The notes beneath the pieces were generated by a model, which was not told the origin of the DNA, ran no database searches, and saw only the letters and a program-made list of their open reading frames with translations. Source: JANXVV01 sp038230975 (GTDB lineage: Bacteria; Planctomycetota; Phycisphaerae; Tepidisphaerales; Tepidisphaeraceae). Taken from it: 27,030 nucleotides of DNA. The stretch is taken from assembly GCA_038230975.1 (NCBI GenBank), contig JBBRMF010000043.1, positions 1-27,030 of the forward strand. Reading direction: 5' to 3'. Numbering within the stretch: the first letter of the stretch is position 1; each line of letters begins with the position of its first letter. Positions 17,196 to 24,358 of the stretch are shown here, one piece after another. The position numbers were made by a program, and so were the translations under genes.

Positions 17196-17338
17196 AGGTA
17201 AGGTGGGTGTAATCACCCACCGTCTTCATTCCCCGCCTCCGGGGCAAAGCGACCGCACGTCGTTGGGAGTGACCATTATCGTATCGAAGCAGGTGAAGCA
17301 ATCAGGTTAAACGGTGGGTGATTACACCCAGCCTACCT
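17196..17338. repeat. Two-armed composite palindrome, GGTGGGTGTAATCACCCACC family
   Basis: The left arm is 17196-17223 and the right arm 17311-17338. They are inverted copies over 28 bp with two mismatches, separated by 87 bp. Each arm is itself a perfect hairpin, GGTGGGTG-TAAT-CACCCACC. It begins 4 nt after the TlpA-like stop and lies in a convergent gap, so it could terminate both transcripts. A related single arm is at 279-298. Confidence 0.85.
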
Positions 17339-17375
17339 GCTTCAGATCCTGTTGCGAACGATCGCCCGGCACTGC

Positions 17376-17512
17376 TTCATGCGCGGTCCCGAAATCCAAC
17401 TCGCACTCAACACCCAAGGCTTTCAACCCGGAGGGCAAGCCGCCTCAACTCGGGCGAATGCGGCTTGATAAGAACTTAAAACGCTTTCCTAAGTTATATT
17501 TAATCCCGCAAA
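17376..17512 (+). pseudogene. Remnant: 3' end of a second glycoamylase-like gene
   Basis: These bases align without gaps to 16331-16467, the last 31 codons of the glycoamylase-like gene plus about 45 bases past its stop. I count about 17 mismatches over 137 bases. In frame it reads FMRGPEIQLALNTQGFQPGG and ends RANAA followed by TGA, so the stop is shared. Nothing upstream of 17371 resembles the rest of the gene. It is a truncated paralogue or partial duplicate with no start and no catalytic part. Its final bases overlap the 3' end of the minus-strand hypothetical gene. Confidence 0.85.
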
Positions 17513-18213
17513 TTCCGAAATCGATCTATCACTTCCGCCGATCCGCTCCGAACTTTCAGTTTCAGCGTATCGTTATCCGTCAACCATCCATCCACGAGAC
17601 CGGGCCGGCCGTCAACGGTATTTCCAATGGTGAAGTGCGATGCGTCGGTCGGATCGGGTTGACCGGCGTATACGCGGACAATGGCGTCGACCGGATATCC
17701 ACCGGGATAGCCGCCCGCATGGATCACGGGCCGGGACGAGAGGGAAAACCAGGAAATCGGCTCCACCACGATCGGTTCGAGGGACTGAATGACCGATGCG
17801 GAGCTAAGGTAGGTCAGGTAGCACCGAACACCGACAATCCGTGTATGTCCTGCCGGGCTGCGGCGTTCGTGCAGAAACAGCAGAGTGTTCGAAAAACGGG
17901 GGGACACTGCGCGCAGAGGGGTGGGCGATGTGCATTGCGCCTCGTAAGAGGTCCAAAAAGACGGAATCGGCGCTGCGACACTTTTCGACGGAAACTCATC
18001 GGATGCCAAGACGGCGTCGGTGGGGAACATGCATTTCGCGCTGGAACGCTGCCAGAATATAAGTCGTGTATGGGCGATGAGGGGCTTATTCCAGCGCCAG
18101 ATGAGTACGCTCCCTACTATGAAGAAGATGATAAGCAAGAGTCGCACCAAGCGGCGTCTGAATTTAGGCGGCGCCGGGGAGTAAGCGAGCGGATTCAAGG
18201 CGGGCGCATTCAT
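17500..18213 (-). CDS. Hypothetical protein with one N-terminal membrane helix
   Basis: From the ATG at 18213 it has 237 residues. A GTG at 18258 adds 15 residues, but the ATG is preceded by AAAGAG. An arginine-rich patch (KFRRRLVR) precedes a single membrane helix (LLLIIFFIVGSVLIW, about 22-36), giving a cytoplasmic N-terminus and an exported C-terminal domain. That domain has notable stretches: FLHERRSPAGHTRIVGVRCYLTYLS; LEPIVVEPISWFSLSSRPVIHAGGYPGGYPVDAIVRVYAGQPDPTDASHFTI; and DGWLTDNDTLKLKVRSG. I remember similar small proteins from planctomycete genomes, but no function. The gene converges on the TlpA-like gene. The last codons (RNLRD) fall on the duplicated glycoamylase tail. Confidence 0.75.
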   Translation of the reverse strand: MNAPALNPLAYSPAPPKFRRRLVRLLLIIFFIVGSVLIWRWNKPLIAHTRLIFWQRSSAKCMFPTDAVLASDEFPSKSVAAPIPSFWTSYEAQCTSPTPLRAVSPRFSNTLLFLHERRSPAGHTRIVGVRCYLTYLSSASVIQSLEPIVVEPISWFSLSSRPVIHAGGYPGGYPVDAIVRVYAGQPDPTDASHFTIGNTVDGRPGLVDGWLTDNDTLKLKVRSGSAEVIDRFRNLRD

Positions 18214-18286
18214 GCTCTTTGGACGTACATATCGGGAAAATGTTTCACGCGATGTCACAGGAATAAAAAAAGGAGGACAGCAAGTA

Positions 18287-18353
18287 GGGTCCGCAGTACC
18301 CTGCGGACCGATTCGTTTCGGCCGCTGAACGGTCCGCAGGGCACTGCGGACCC
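18287..18353. repeat. 67-bp composite palindrome, GGGTCCGCAG family
   Basis: Arms at 18287-18310 and 18330-18353 are inverted copies over 24 bp with a single mismatch around a 19-base spacer. Each arm folds by itself: GGTCCGCAG pairs with CTGCGGACC. It lies upstream of the minus-strand hypothetical gene, about 70 bp before its ATG, so it may influence the 5' end of that transcript or simply be an inserted element. Confidence 0.85.
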
Positions 18354-19026
18354 AAAAGCACTGTAAGACCGAGTTTCATCATCCATTTTTTTCTTCCCCT
18401 GAAGGCACAGCTTCGAGTACAGTTCTGAACGAAGGGCATTCGGCAGGTCTCGCTTGAATTCGGAAAAGGAGCCAGCCATATTTCACAGAAGTATTGATTT
18501 CAAAAGCAGTTGCGTTATACGTTAGAACCAATCCGCAGGGTTCGCAAACGGACCGATTCCATCCCTGCGCGGAGATTCCGGATTTCGAAGTGGGCGAGTC
18601 ACGGCGATTCCGTTTTAAGAGGCGATGTGGTTCGGGCGCTTAGTGATCGACGCTGTTTGCGGTGAAGCCTACGAAATGCTCCGATCGCGGTCGCCCCGAT
18701 ACACAACGCGACCGACACGCCCCACGGCCAGCCAATTCTTTTGCGGTCGCGTGCAGATGTGTTTTCCCCCGTCCCGTTTTCTTCCCCGGTGTGGGTGGGT
18801 CGATCTCTTCCTTGAACCGACTGGCGACGGGAAACGAACCAGGGCCCTTAATAGCTGCGTGAAAACAACGGACGCCCCCGTCTCTATGCCGAGTCCTCCC
18901 CATAGAAAAGAACCTGAACAACCCTACTAGCCCCCGGCATACAAGGGGAAATTAATTCCGAGGGAGCCAGCGCGGCAAAGCAAAACGCGCTCGAAAATTG
19001 CGTTCTGAATTCCTACGTGACAATTC

Positions 19027-19073
19027 AAAAGGGGACACGACCAAAACACCCGAATCGAGTGATGTCCCCTTTT
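19027..19073. repeat. 47-bp inverted repeat AAAAGGGGACA...TGTCCCCTTTT
   Basis: The 11-bp arms are perfect and separated by 25 bases. The right arm ends in TTTT, so as RNA it could be a terminator in either direction. A GGGGACA/TGTCCCC pair of this kind resembles REP-like sequences mobilised by single-domain (RAYT) transposases, but no such transposase is in the window. Confidence 0.65.
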
Positions 19074-19207
19074 ACCATTCCACCCCAGCCACTGAGCTCG
19101 GCCTTAAAATCCGGAAGCAGCCCCCGCTTCTCAACACAAACGTAGGACAAATCCGACCGCAGGCCTCAATTCCCACGAAGTTTTGTATTTTAACACACCC
19201 CCAAAAC

Positions 19208-19237
19208 TGTTCCATTTTGTTCCGTTTTGTTCCATCG
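19208..19237. repeat. Three tandem TGTTCC decamers
   Basis: TGTTCCATTT, TGTTCCGTTT and TGTTCCATCG follow one another without spacing. The exact 10-base period would place the units on nearly the same face of the helix, so a protein binding site is possible. No gene start is close enough to support a regulatory role, and a relic of a dispersed repeat is equally possible. Confidence 0.5.
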
Positions 19238-19335
19238 ACCGCGTCATCCGATCGGTGATGTACAGTAACGAAAGGATCGCAAATGCCAACGTGATTGTGG
19301 CCAATCCTAACGGGGTAACTGTTTAACTTTTTTTC

Positions 19336-19437
19336 TCACGCCAGAATCCCCTGAATCAATTCCCCATGCACATCCGTCAACCGCATGTCACGGCCACCCC
19401 ACCTGTACGTGATTTTCTTGTGATCCATTCCCAGCAG
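19336..19437 (-). pseudogene. Relic: C-terminus of a DUF1501 protein
   Basis: On the minus strand 33 codons read LLGMDHKKITYRWGGRDMRL and then TDVHGELIQGILA before a TGA at 19336-19338. This matches the end of planctomycete DUF1501 (sulfatase-like) proteins, which as I recall finish with 'LG.DH..LTYR..GRDfRLTDV.GeVv..IL'. Upstream (above 19437) the frame enters a CCCACCCTACC repeat and then the 3' end of the TPR-methyltransferase, so the remaining ~400 codons of a normal DUF1501 gene are gone. The partner DUF1549/DUF1553 gene is also absent. It is a truncated gene end, not a functional CDS. Confidence 0.75.
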
Positions 19438-19467
19438 GTAGGGTGGGCGAAAAAAACCAAAACAGCA

Positions 19468-21039
19468 CTAGCACAATCGAAGCACGACCAGATATGACGC
19501 CACTGGCACCAGCGCCTCCGTTCGGGCCGAGACCAGATCAAACGAAACTTCGTGAAAACAGTACATGGAGGCCAGCTTCTGGAGGTACGGTTTTGCGTGG
19601 GCAAACCGGAAGCTTTTCGCCTGTAAGTGGTAGCGCTCGCCACCCCCCGCTTCAACGGAATATGCGAATAGCCCCCCCGCCCGAAGGCATTCGGCAGCCG
19701 CTTCAAAAACCGGGGAAAGGTCGCCGAGATAAATTAACACATCGGCAGCCACCAGTAGATCAAACGAGCGTTTTGCCAACTGCATCGCCGATACAAGGTC
19801 GGCGACTTCAAGCCGGTCGTACAGGTTGCGGGCGTTGGCTTGTTCGATCATCGCCGCAGAGATGTCCACTCCGCATAGCACACTCGCCCAGGGTCGCAGC
19901 AGCGGCGCGCAAAGCCCGGTTCCGCAGCCAAGGTCCAGAATATCCATCGGACGCGCGGGCTGGGCCGCAGCGACGGCATCGGTGAGCATCTCGGGCATTC
20001 GATAGTGAAGCTTTTCGCGCAGATGCTCATCAAACCCGCCCGCGTAACGTTCATAAAGATCGGTCAGTAACGCCGCGGGAATGCGTGCCGGTGGAGTAAG
20101 GTGGGTGATCGTTGCGAGCGTGTAATGCAGTTCAGCGCTCGTCGAATCAAGCGTAATCTTTCGCTCCAAATTAGCGACCGTGCCAGCCGGAATTGCGCCG
20201 GACAAACGGCTGGCGCGCACCGCCTCTCGCATCGCGGCCATCGATTCCTCCCGCTTTCCGACTAACAACAACGCCTGCCCGAGCGCGTTCAATGTAGCCG
20301 GATCCTCGGGCTTGATGGCCAGGGCACGTCGATAGAGTGAAATCGCCTGAATCCAGTTTTCGGCATCGGCTTCCAGTTGGGCAAGCGCACACCATCCGCG
20401 TGAAAAAACCGGATCAATTTCAAGCGCCTTCAGCAAATTCTTTCTCACTACGGCGGTTTCGTTTTTTCGCTGGTGAACGATCGCCAACAGGTAGCGAGTG
20501 GGAGCGTCATTCTGATTTTTTTCCAGCGAAATGTGCAATGAAGTTTTGGCTTCATCCGGCAAGTTGGCCGCGAGCAATGCAGCGCCCAGTTGGCGATGCA
20601 ATTCGGCGGTATCCATTCCGAGCGCGTTTGCCTGCCGCAATGCGATAACGGCTTCCTCGGCATCGTCCTTCGCACCGCGCGCCAACAAGGCAACGGCGAG
20701 AAAATATCGCAATTCCGCCCGCTCTGGATCAAACGCGGCCGCCGCTTCAAACGCCGCAACCGCCTGCTGCAATCTTCCGCTATTGAGCGCGGCCTGACCG
20801 AGATTATGAAGAAATGCCGCATCCCCCGGCCGCACCGCCACGGCTTGCTCAAGCCAGTGCATCGCATCATCCCATTGGGCCGCTTGCGAATACAATACAC
20901 CGAGCCATTGCATCGCATCGGCATTGCCAGGATCGATCGTGAGCAGTTCGCGGTATGATGCCTGCGCTTGCGTAAGCCGACCGTTGCGGTGATGTTCGCG
21001 TCCGATTTCAAGAAGGTCTTGCGGCATGGGATGGATCAT
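19468..21039 (-). CDS. TPR protein with C-terminal SAM-dependent methyltransferase
   Basis: A protein of 523 residues. Residues 1 to about 290 are tetratricopeptide repeats, with the family's W/L-G-Y-A-F-P spacing visible in several units (for example ADAMQWLGVLYSQAAQWDDAMHWLEQAVAVRPGD and AISLYRRALAIKPEDPATLNALGQALLLVG). The linker LYERYAGGFDEHLREKLHYRMPEML precedes a class I methyltransferase: motif I DILDLGCGTG at 366-375, then CGVDISAAMIEQA, then FDLLVAADVLIYLGDL, and the final GERYHLQAKSFRFAHAKPYLQ block. No signal peptide is present, so it is cytoplasmic. TPR-methyltransferase fusions of this type are common, but the substrate is unknown. The ATG at 21039 begins 42 bp from the divergent SDR start. 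An ATG at 21027 is also possible. Confidence 0.9.
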   Translation of the reverse strand: MIHPMPQDLLEIGREHHRNGRLTQAQASYRELLTIDPGNADAMQWLGVLYSQAAQWDDAMHWLEQAVAVRPGDAAFLHNLGQAALNSGRLQQAVAAFEAAAAFDPERAELRYFLAVALLARGAKDDAEEAVIALRQANALGMDTAELHRQLGAALLAANLPDEAKTSLHISLEKNQNDAPTRYLLAIVHQRKNETAVVRKNLLKALEIDPVFSRGWCALAQLEADAENWIQAISLYRRALAIKPEDPATLNALGQALLLVGKREESMAAMREAVRASRLSGAIPAGTVANLERKITLDSTSAELHYTLATITHLTPPARIPAALLTDLYERYAGGFDEHLREKLHYRMPEMLTDAVAAAQPARPMDILDLGCGTGLCAPLLRPWASVLCGVDISAAMIEQANARNLYDRLEVADLVSAMQLAKRSFDLLVAADVLIYLGDLSPVFEAAAECLRAGGLFAYSVEAGGGERYHLQAKSFRFAHAKPYLQKLASMYCFHEVSFDLVSARTEALVPVASYLVVLRLC

Positions 21040-21081
21040 TATGCAACCTGCGTTCTTCGGTACAAGCGAAAGTGAGCGAGC

Positions 21082-21852
21082 ATGTTCGATTTGACAGGGA
21101 AAGTAACCGTTGTCACCGGGGCCGGCTCCGGAATCGGCCAGGCCATTGCCGAGGCATTTGCCGGGGCTGGCGCAAAGGTGTACATCGCCGAGCGCGATAT
21201 GCAGTCAGGCGAAGCGGCCGCTGAATCCATCCGAAAAAGCGGCAGAGTCGCGAGATTCATACAGGTTGATATCTCGGATGAAACCTCGTGTAAGAAGTGT
21301 GTCGAGCAAGTCCATGCCGAAAATGACGGCCGTTGCGATGTGCTGGTGAATAACGCCGGCGTGGGGAGCGTGGGCACGGTTCTCACTACCACATCGGCTG
21401 ACCTCGACCGGCTCTACGGCGTCAATGTCCGCGGGACGATGTTCATGTGTCAGGCATTTCTACCGGCAATGATTGCGGCAAGGCGCGGGTCCATCATCAA
21501 TCTTGCATCGATCGCCGGGATCATCGCCGTGCGCGATCGGTTCGCGTACACCACGACGAAATTTGCGATCGTCGGTATGACCAAGTGCATGGCGCTGGAT
21601 CATGCCGATTCACAGGTGCGCGTGAATTGTATTTGCCCAGGACGTGTCGAGACGCCGTGGGTGCAGGCAAGAATCGCTGAATACCCCGACCCGGCCAAGG
21701 CGTACAACGAAATGAAATCCACGCAGGCTCTGGGTCGAATGGGGGAGCCGCGGGAGATTGCCGCCGCCGCCCTTTACCTGGCCAGCGATGAAGCGGCGTT
21801 CGTTACCGGCAGCTCTTTGATCATCGACGGCGGCTGGAGTGCCGGTAAATAA
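21082..21852 (+). CDS. SDR-family NAD(P)-dependent oxidoreductase
   Basis: A protein of 256 residues, typical for a classical short-chain dehydrogenase. It has the nucleotide motif TGAGSGIG (12-19), the NNAG motif (90-93), and the catalytic set N115, S143, Y156 and K160 (YTTTK). The PG motif after the core is CPGRVETPW, and the end is FVTGSSLIIDGGWSAGK. A neutral or acidic residue (E37) after the second strand suggests NAD rather than NADP. The closest remembered group is sugar-acid or sugar dehydrogenases (such as 2-keto-3-deoxy-L-fuconate dehydrogenase), but I cannot assign the substrate. The deacetylase gene starts 13 nt after the stop, so co-transcription is likely. Confidence 0.92.
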   Translation: MFDLTGKVTVVTGAGSGIGQAIAEAFAGAGAKVYIAERDMQSGEAAAESIRKSGRVARFIQVDISDETSCKKCVEQVHAENDGRCDVLVNNAGVGSVGTVLTTTSADLDRLYGVNVRGTMFMCQAFLPAMIAARRGSIINLASIAGIIAVRDRFAYTTTKFAIVGMTKCMALDHADSQVRVNCICPGRVETPWVQARIAEYPDPAKAYNEMKSTQALGRMGEPREIAAAALYLASDEAAFVTGSSLIIDGGWSAGK

Positions 21853-21865
21853 GAGGATTCGAATA

Positions 21866-22597
21866 ATGACTTTGCAAAATCGGCCCGCGTCCCCGAAAGT
21901 CGCCATCCTGAGCTACCATAAGATTGGCCCACCCATGCCGGGTGGCTGGGAAACCTGGTACTACATCTCCAAGCAAATTTTTGAGCAACAGCTGCGTCTG
22001 CTCGCCGATCGCGGCTATGAGTTTCTGGATCTCGCACGATTTTATCGAGGCTTGGATGATCCAACGACGCTACCTGCCAAATCCACGCTGATCACTTTCG
22101 ATGACGGATACCGCAATAATCTCACCGCCGCCCTGCCTATCATGATTCGGATGGGAGTCCCCGGCGTCGTCTTCGTTCCGACAAACTACATCGGCAGCCT
22201 GAATATCTGGGACTCCGGTGGGCAGGAACCCGATGAGGAAATATGTGACTGGAACGATCTGCTCAACCTGGAGCGATATGGCGTGACAGTCGAATCGCAC
22301 AGTGTGACCCATCCTTCGTTTTCCACACTCACGCCGGAACAACATGAGAAGGAACTACGACAATCGAAAGCAACCCTGGAAGCAAAGCTCGGTCGAAAGG
22401 TCGAGTTTTTCGCGTATCCTTACGGAGATGCGGGAAATGATTTCAATTTTTCCGAAGCTCTTTTGAAATCCGTCGGATACAAAGCCGCCTGCCTTTATGG
22501 GGGCGGCCCGATCACTTTGCCGGCGGCGAATCGATATCGACTCGAACGTCTGGCGATGGGCCCCGATTCAGATCTGGTCGCGATGCTCGGTGAGTAA
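21866..22597 (+). CDS. Polysaccharide deacetylase (CE4/NodB-type)
   Basis: From the ATG at 21866 it has 243 residues. A longer GTG start at 21839 overlaps the SDR gene, but GAGGA 9 nt before this ATG decides for the shorter form. CE4 motifs: LITFDD (D79, D80), SHSVTHP with metal-binding H145 and H149, and FAYPYGD at 182-188. It starts with VAILSYHKIGPP, the 'l.yH.i' strand typical of bacterial exopolysaccharide deacetylases. No signal peptide is seen, so it may act in the cytoplasm or be exported by another route. The likely reaction is removal of N- or O-acetyl groups from a polysaccharide or from a sugar intermediate. It follows the SDR gene in the same direction. Confidence 0.92.
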   Translation: MTLQNRPASPKVAILSYHKIGPPMPGGWETWYYISKQIFEQQLRLLADRGYEFLDLARFYRGLDDPTTLPAKSTLITFDDGYRNNLTAALPIMIRMGVPGVVFVPTNYIGSLNIWDSGGQEPDEEICDWNDLLNLERYGVTVESHSVTHPSFSTLTPEQHEKELRQSKATLEAKLGRKVEFFAYPYGDAGNDFNFSEALLKSVGYKAACLYGGGPITLPAANRYRLERLAMGPDSDLVAMLGE

Positions 22598-22612
22598 AAT
22601 GAGGTTATTTTA

Positions 22613-23023
22613 GTGAACGTGAAAGTTGCGATAAGTTCCGAATCCACGTCGCCACGCGGTTGGATTCTGTATGATGGACGCTGTGGCATGTGCAGCACCG
22701 GCGCTCGTCGAATGACCCATCTGTTTAATCGCGCGGGTTATGTCATGACGCCTTTGCAGACGCCTTGGATTGTCGCCCGGCTCGGCGGAGCCAAAACGAT
22801 TGCACCGAACGAAATGGCGCTGCTCACCTGCGATGGACAATTGTACGAAGGCGTGGATGTCTACCTTCATCTCGCAGAACAGTGGTGGTGGAGTAAACCG
22901 TTGGCAATCATTGGGAGAGTAACTTGCGTCCGCTCTCTGCTGAAAATCATGTACCGCTGGATCGCCGAGCACCGGCATCGCATCAGCGCGGTGTGTCACC
23001 TTCAGCCGGATCTGCACGATTAA
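22613..23023 (+). CDS. DCC-family (DUF393) thiol-disulfide oxidoreductase-like protein
   Basis: A protein of 136 residues with a GTG start at 22613; GAGG lies about 10 nt upstream. The signature is complete: LYD21GRCGMC27 (D-x-x-C-x-x-C with C24 and C27), then the 'GA.rm..lf.ra' helix. The later stretch, NEMALLTCDGQLYEGVDVYLHLAEQ, is also typical of DUF393. These proteins are predicted to be thiol-oxidoreductases; no substrate is established. It starts 15 nt after the deacetylase stop and probably shares the operon. The DUF2071 gene overlaps its end. Confidence 0.88.
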   Translation: MNVKVAISSESTSPRGWILYDGRCGMCSTGARRMTHLFNRAGYVMTPLQTPWIVARLGGAKTIAPNEMALLTCDGQLYEGVDVYLHLAEQWWWSKPLAIIGRVTCVRSLLKIMYRWIAEHRHRISAVCHLQPDLHD

Positions 23024-23622
23024 GAGAAATCTCCGGGATCAACGCCGCCGAATCCGGTCCAGTCCAGATCCGCCCCCTTTTTTTAGCGGATTGGCAAAGC
23101 GCCCTCTTCATTCACTTCCGTATGAATGCGGCTGCGTTACAGTCCCAGGTTCCCCTGGAGCTGGATCTTTTCGACGGGCACGCTTATATCAGCCTCGTCG
23201 CATTCACCCAACGACGACTCCGGCCGGCGCTCGGCGGTCGAGTGGCGGAATGGTTCAGCGCGCCTTTGGCAACACACGATTTTCTGAATGTACGCACCTA
23301 TGTTCGTCATCGGAAAGAACGCGGGATCTTTTTTCTGTCCGAGTGGATTCCGAATCGATTGGCGGTTTTTCTTGGGCCTCGGCTCTATGGATTACCCTAT
23401 CGCCAGGGGGATTTAAAATATTCGAGCAGTTCGCAGGGCCAACTGATTCGCGAGGTGAAATGTGCCGCCGGTCGACTGGTTTGCCGTGCGACCGTGGATC
23501 CAACCGCTTCGTACCGCGCTGCGCCGCTCGGCAGCGAAGCACATTTTCTGATCGAGCGTTATGCGGCGTTCACGTTTCGGCGGGATGTCCTTCGTCGCTT
23601 CAGAATTCGGCACGAGCCATGA
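22993..23622 (+). CDS. DUF2071 (YqjF-like) domain protein
   Basis: The match to DUF2071 is clear: FLADWQSALFIHFRMNAAALQSQVPLELDLFDGHAYISLVAFTQRRLRP, then PLATHDFLNVRTYVRHRKERGIFFLSEWIPNRLAVFLGPRLYGLPYR, and a C-terminal HFLIERYAAFTF. The function is not established; the fold is acetoacetate decarboxylase-like in related families. No ATG precedes the domain. The GTG at 22993 (giving 209 residues) is my choice; a TTG at 22924 is the alternative. Both lie inside the DCC gene, so translation is probably coupled to it. In other genomes DUF2071 and DCC proteins often occur together, which fits. Confidence 0.8.
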   Translation: MSPSAGSARLREISGINAAESGPVQIRPLFLADWQSALFIHFRMNAAALQSQVPLELDLFDGHAYISLVAFTQRRLRPALGGRVAEWFSAPLATHDFLNVRTYVRHRKERGIFFLSEWIPNRLAVFLGPRLYGLPYRQGDLKYSSSSQGQLIREVKCAAGRLVCRATVDPTASYRAAPLGSEAHFLIERYAAFTFRRDVLRRFRIRHEP

Positions 23623-23719
23623 CCGCAAACACCAGCTAAAGTGACGTTTGGCCCCCTGGATTTATTGAAGGACTTTATTCACGGCGATCCGTGTTCCGCG
23701 CACTTTTCTACAGGTGTGA

Positions 23720-23896
23720 ATGATGTCGCGATCGAACGACCCGAGCGAATCCAATTCCCCGATTAACATTCCGCAGTACGACCGGCGGGCTATTGATCTG
23801 TCACACTCGAATTTCGGGTTGTGCGAGGTCTCGGGTGCCACAGGTCGCGGTACCCCGAGACCTGTGTTTTTGCCCGTCTCGGACGCCGCACCCTAA
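23720..23896 (+). CDS. Possible small ORF (58 codons), uncertain
   Basis: ATG ATG at 23720 is preceded by ACAGG and opens a 58-codon frame: MMSRSNDPSESNSPINIPQY, then DRRAIDLSHSNFGL. The last third is encoded by a palindromic repeat (23826-23863). No homologous family is known to me. It could be a small gene, the start of a gene cut off by the repeat, or chance. Confidence 0.2.
   Translation: MMSRSNDPSESNSPINIPQYDRRAIDLSHSNFGLCEVSGATGRGTPRPVFLPVSDAAP
23826..23863. repeat. Nested palindrome, AGGTCTCGGG...CCCGAGACCT
   Basis: A perfect 10-bp inverted pair spans 23826-23835 and 23854-23863. A second pair, ACAGGTC (23840-23846) and GACCTGT (23859-23865), uses part of the same right arm, so two mutually exclusive hairpins are possible. 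It lies in the convergent gap between the DUF2071 gene and the receiver-like gene. Confidence 0.7.
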
Positions 23897-23916
23897 ATCC
23901 GTTGCGCAACAAAGAA

Positions 23917-24297
23917 CTATTCCGCTTCAACCGCGCCACGCAAGATCTCTTTTACTTTCGGAGATCCAATATCCCGCTTGCCAAACCCGGGCAGCGCTCC
24001 GGCAGCGACAGCGGCGGCCTGAGCATCAGGATAGTTGCTTATCAGCATCATCTTTAGTGAAGGGTACTCGCCGCGAAGCCGGTCAATCACTCGTACTCCT
24101 TCATTCTCCGAAAACCCGTATCCCAGCTCTCGATTGAATAAAAGCAAGTCGACGTTTTCGCCCAACACTTCATGCAATTCAGCGTCATCGTCAGCCGATA
24201 AGATGGTCGCGTTCTTAATCGCACTCGAAATCGTCATGCGCAAATAACTACTATCTGGCCCGCAGTGACCCACTAACGCAACTTTTCTTGGGGACAT
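23917..24297 (-). CDS. Degenerate receiver-like protein without phospho-acceptor Asp
   Basis: From the ATG at 24297 it has 126 residues. An AAGGA 7 nt upstream chooses this start over the one at 24324. It folds like a CheY receiver: VALVGHCGPDSSYLRMTISSAIKNATILSADDDAELHEVL; VDLLLFN; GVRVIDRLRGEYPSLKMMLISNYPDAQAAAVAAGALPGFGKRD. The usual acidic pair after the first strand is replaced by G-H, and the phospho-acceptor position is N55 (LLLFNREL), while K107 is kept. It therefore cannot be phosphorylated in the normal way and may work by protein binding. It sits 61 bp after the GroES-like gene, in the same direction, so they may form an operon. The regulatory partner is unknown. Confidence 0.75.
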   Translation of the reverse strand: MSPRKVALVGHCGPDSSYLRMTISSAIKNATILSADDDAELHEVLGENVDLLLFNRELGYGFSENEGVRVIDRLRGEYPSLKMMLISNYPDAQAAAVAAGALPGFGKRDIGSPKVKEILRGAVEAE

Positions 24298-24358
24298 AAC
24301 AACATCCTTATTCAACACTGGCATTCAATTCGCCGATGGGAATGATTCCAATATAAAA

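Larger units (their letters stand above)
18214..19335. other. Gene-poor region rich in repeats and relics
   Basis: About 1.1 kb without a supported gene. ORFs of up to about 100 codons occur on both strands near 18625-18930, but they are basic or proline-rich, lack a ribosome-binding site and contain no known motif. The stretch contains a composite palindrome (18287-18353), an 11-bp perfect inverted repeat (19027-19073) and a triplicated TGTTCC decamer (19208-19237), and it leads into a DUF1501 tail relic. It looks like a decayed accessory segment. Confidence 0.6.

Noticed and set aside
17196..18353. CRISPR array
   Set aside because: The repeats here are inverted pairs of different families, not direct repeats with regular spacers.
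17314..18366. 350-codon plus-strand ORF opposite the hypothetical gene
   Set aside because: It runs antisense to the membrane protein at 17500-18213 and through two repeats and the glycoamylase remnant. Its residues are of antisense type (Arg, Gly, Cys-rich).
18625..18930. ORFs of 93-101 codons on both strands in the gene-poor region
   Set aside because: No ribosome-binding site, no recognisable motif, and equal coding signal on both strands.
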